DNA of 5,850 nt, from positions 1 to 5,850 of the forward strand of contig CAMWUM010000138.1 of assembly GCA_947177435.1 (NCBI GenBank), given 5' to 3'. The notes beneath the pieces are model-generated. The model did no database searches. It was given only the letters and a program-made list of their open reading frames with translations, and was not told the DNA's origin. The position numbers and the translations under genes were made by a program. Position 1 is the first letter of the stretch. Each line of letters starts with the position of its first letter. Below, piece by piece: positions 5,397-5,850 of this stretch. The DNA comes from an uncultured Muribaculaceae bacterium. Its GTDB lineage: Bacteria > Bacteroidota > Bacteroidia > Bacteroidales > Muribaculaceae.

Positions 5397-5850
5397 TCAC
5401 TTTATCCAATCCATCGGGTTGAGTTTCTCCTTCTCTTTGCGTATCTCAAAGTGAAGCACGGGGTTCATGCCATCCTCGGCATAGACTGAGCCGAGTTGCT
5501 GGCCGGCATGCACCTTGTCGCCCTTTTTGACCACGGGCGTGTCAATGTTGGCGTAAACGGTGATGTAATCGCCATGGCGAACGAGCACGGCGTTATGCAA
5601 TCCGTCGATGAAGAATACGCCGGCCACCTGGCCGTCATAGACAGCCACGGCCTGAGCCCCGGCTTTGCCCTGAATCTCTATGCCCGGATTGTCAATCTCG
5701 ATTTTTGAGAGATCGTGATGACGCGAGCGACCAAAGAATCCAACCACCTTCTTCTCGCCCGTGATGGGGTAAGGGAGAGAGCCCTTGCTGTTGGCGATCT
5801 TTGAGGGCGCCGGCTTGGCGGAAGCGGCTTTTGGCTGGGAAGATTGGGTA
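5397..5850 (-). CDS. EnvC-like murein hydrolase activator, degenerate M23/LytM domain (5' end outside window)
   Basis: The frame is open from the right edge to TGA at 5397-5399 and gives 150 visible C-terminal residues. It opens with a Pro/Ala/Ser/Lys-rich linker (about 1-20), then GSLPYPITG (23-31), the usual lead-in of Bacteroidales EnvC-type proteins, and the LytM fold (about 35-148). The zinc site is eroded. The expected H-x-G-x-D is N54-P-G-I-E58, the expected H before the Leu/Ile of the YAHL motif is N101 (YANI), and the expected H-L-H is V131-L-H133. It therefore should not cut peptidoglycan itself. By analogy with E. coli EnvC it would activate a periplasmic cell-wall amidase during division. 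The N-terminal signal peptide and coiled coil expected for EnvC lie off the window. The GTG at position 5747 is internal, not the start. The flippase gene begins 7 bases downstream, an unusual partner. Confidence 0.85.
   Translation of the reverse strand, partial: TQSSQPKAASAKPAPSKIANSKGSLPYPITGEKKVVGFFGRSRHHDLSKIEIDNPGIEIQGKAGAQAVAVYDGQVAGVFFIDGLHNAVLVRHGDYITVYANIDTPVVKKGDKVHAGQQLGSVYAEDGMNPVLHFEIRKEKEKLNPMDWIK

Noticed and set aside
4857..5489. 210-codon + strand frame opposite the flippase gene
   Set aside because: It crosses the junction of two well-supported - strand genes and reads as composition-driven sequence without motifs.
5397..5747. A complete 116-residue M23 protein starting at the GTG at 5747
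   Set aside because: The frame stays open to the window edge with a typical EnvC-type linker and GSLPYPITG lead-in, so this GTG is an internal valine codon.

Overview
The window looks like chromosomal DNA of a Bacteroidales bacterium. Three intergenic regions carry the Bacteroidota-type -7 box TAnnTTTG, and there are no clear Shine-Dalgarno sequences. The M56 peptidase is fused to a TonB C-terminal domain with the MPQYPGG signature, an arrangement typical of this phylum. A placement within Muribaculaceae or a relative is possible but is only inference. Most genes are moderately GC-rich (34 of 60 bases are G or C in the sampled stretch 3241-3300). The toxin gene at the left edge is AT-richer (50 of 120 in 61-180).

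Left part (1-2480). A YafQ-family toxin gene on the + strand, with the last codons of a probable antitoxin just before it, runs toward a strong GC hairpin. Facing it on the - strand is a two-gene signalling operon: a BlaI/MecI-type repressor followed after one base by a BlaR1-like membrane metallopeptidase. In the latter, the beta-lactam sensor is replaced by a predicted beta-rich domain plus a TonB C-terminal domain. The operon's control region is very legible. A -33/-7 promoter has one 17-bp operator exactly in its spacer and an identical second copy between the transcription start and the repressor's start codon, which implies tight autorepression. An orphan terminator-like hairpin separates this operon from the divergent ribH.

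Middle (2481-3998). Two + strand housekeeping genes each have their own TAnnTTTG box: ribH (lumazine synthase, riboflavin pathway) and a long-chain all-trans polyprenyl diphosphate synthase (probably the menaquinone side chain). The second promoter is overlapped by one arm of an 8-bp inverted repeat.

Right part (3995-5850). On the - strand, an EnvC-like degenerate M23/LytM protein (its 5' part lies outside the window) is followed after 7 bases by a 14-TM polysaccharide flippase of the MOP superfamily. The flippase's stop codon overlaps the convergent stop of the prenyl synthase.

No CRISPR array, RNA gene or insertion sequence was seen. The most distinctive content is the BlaI / M56-TonB circuit with its paired operators. 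Its components belong to known families, but the signal it senses is not evident and its operator layout can be tested directly. Nothing here establishes a wholly new system.
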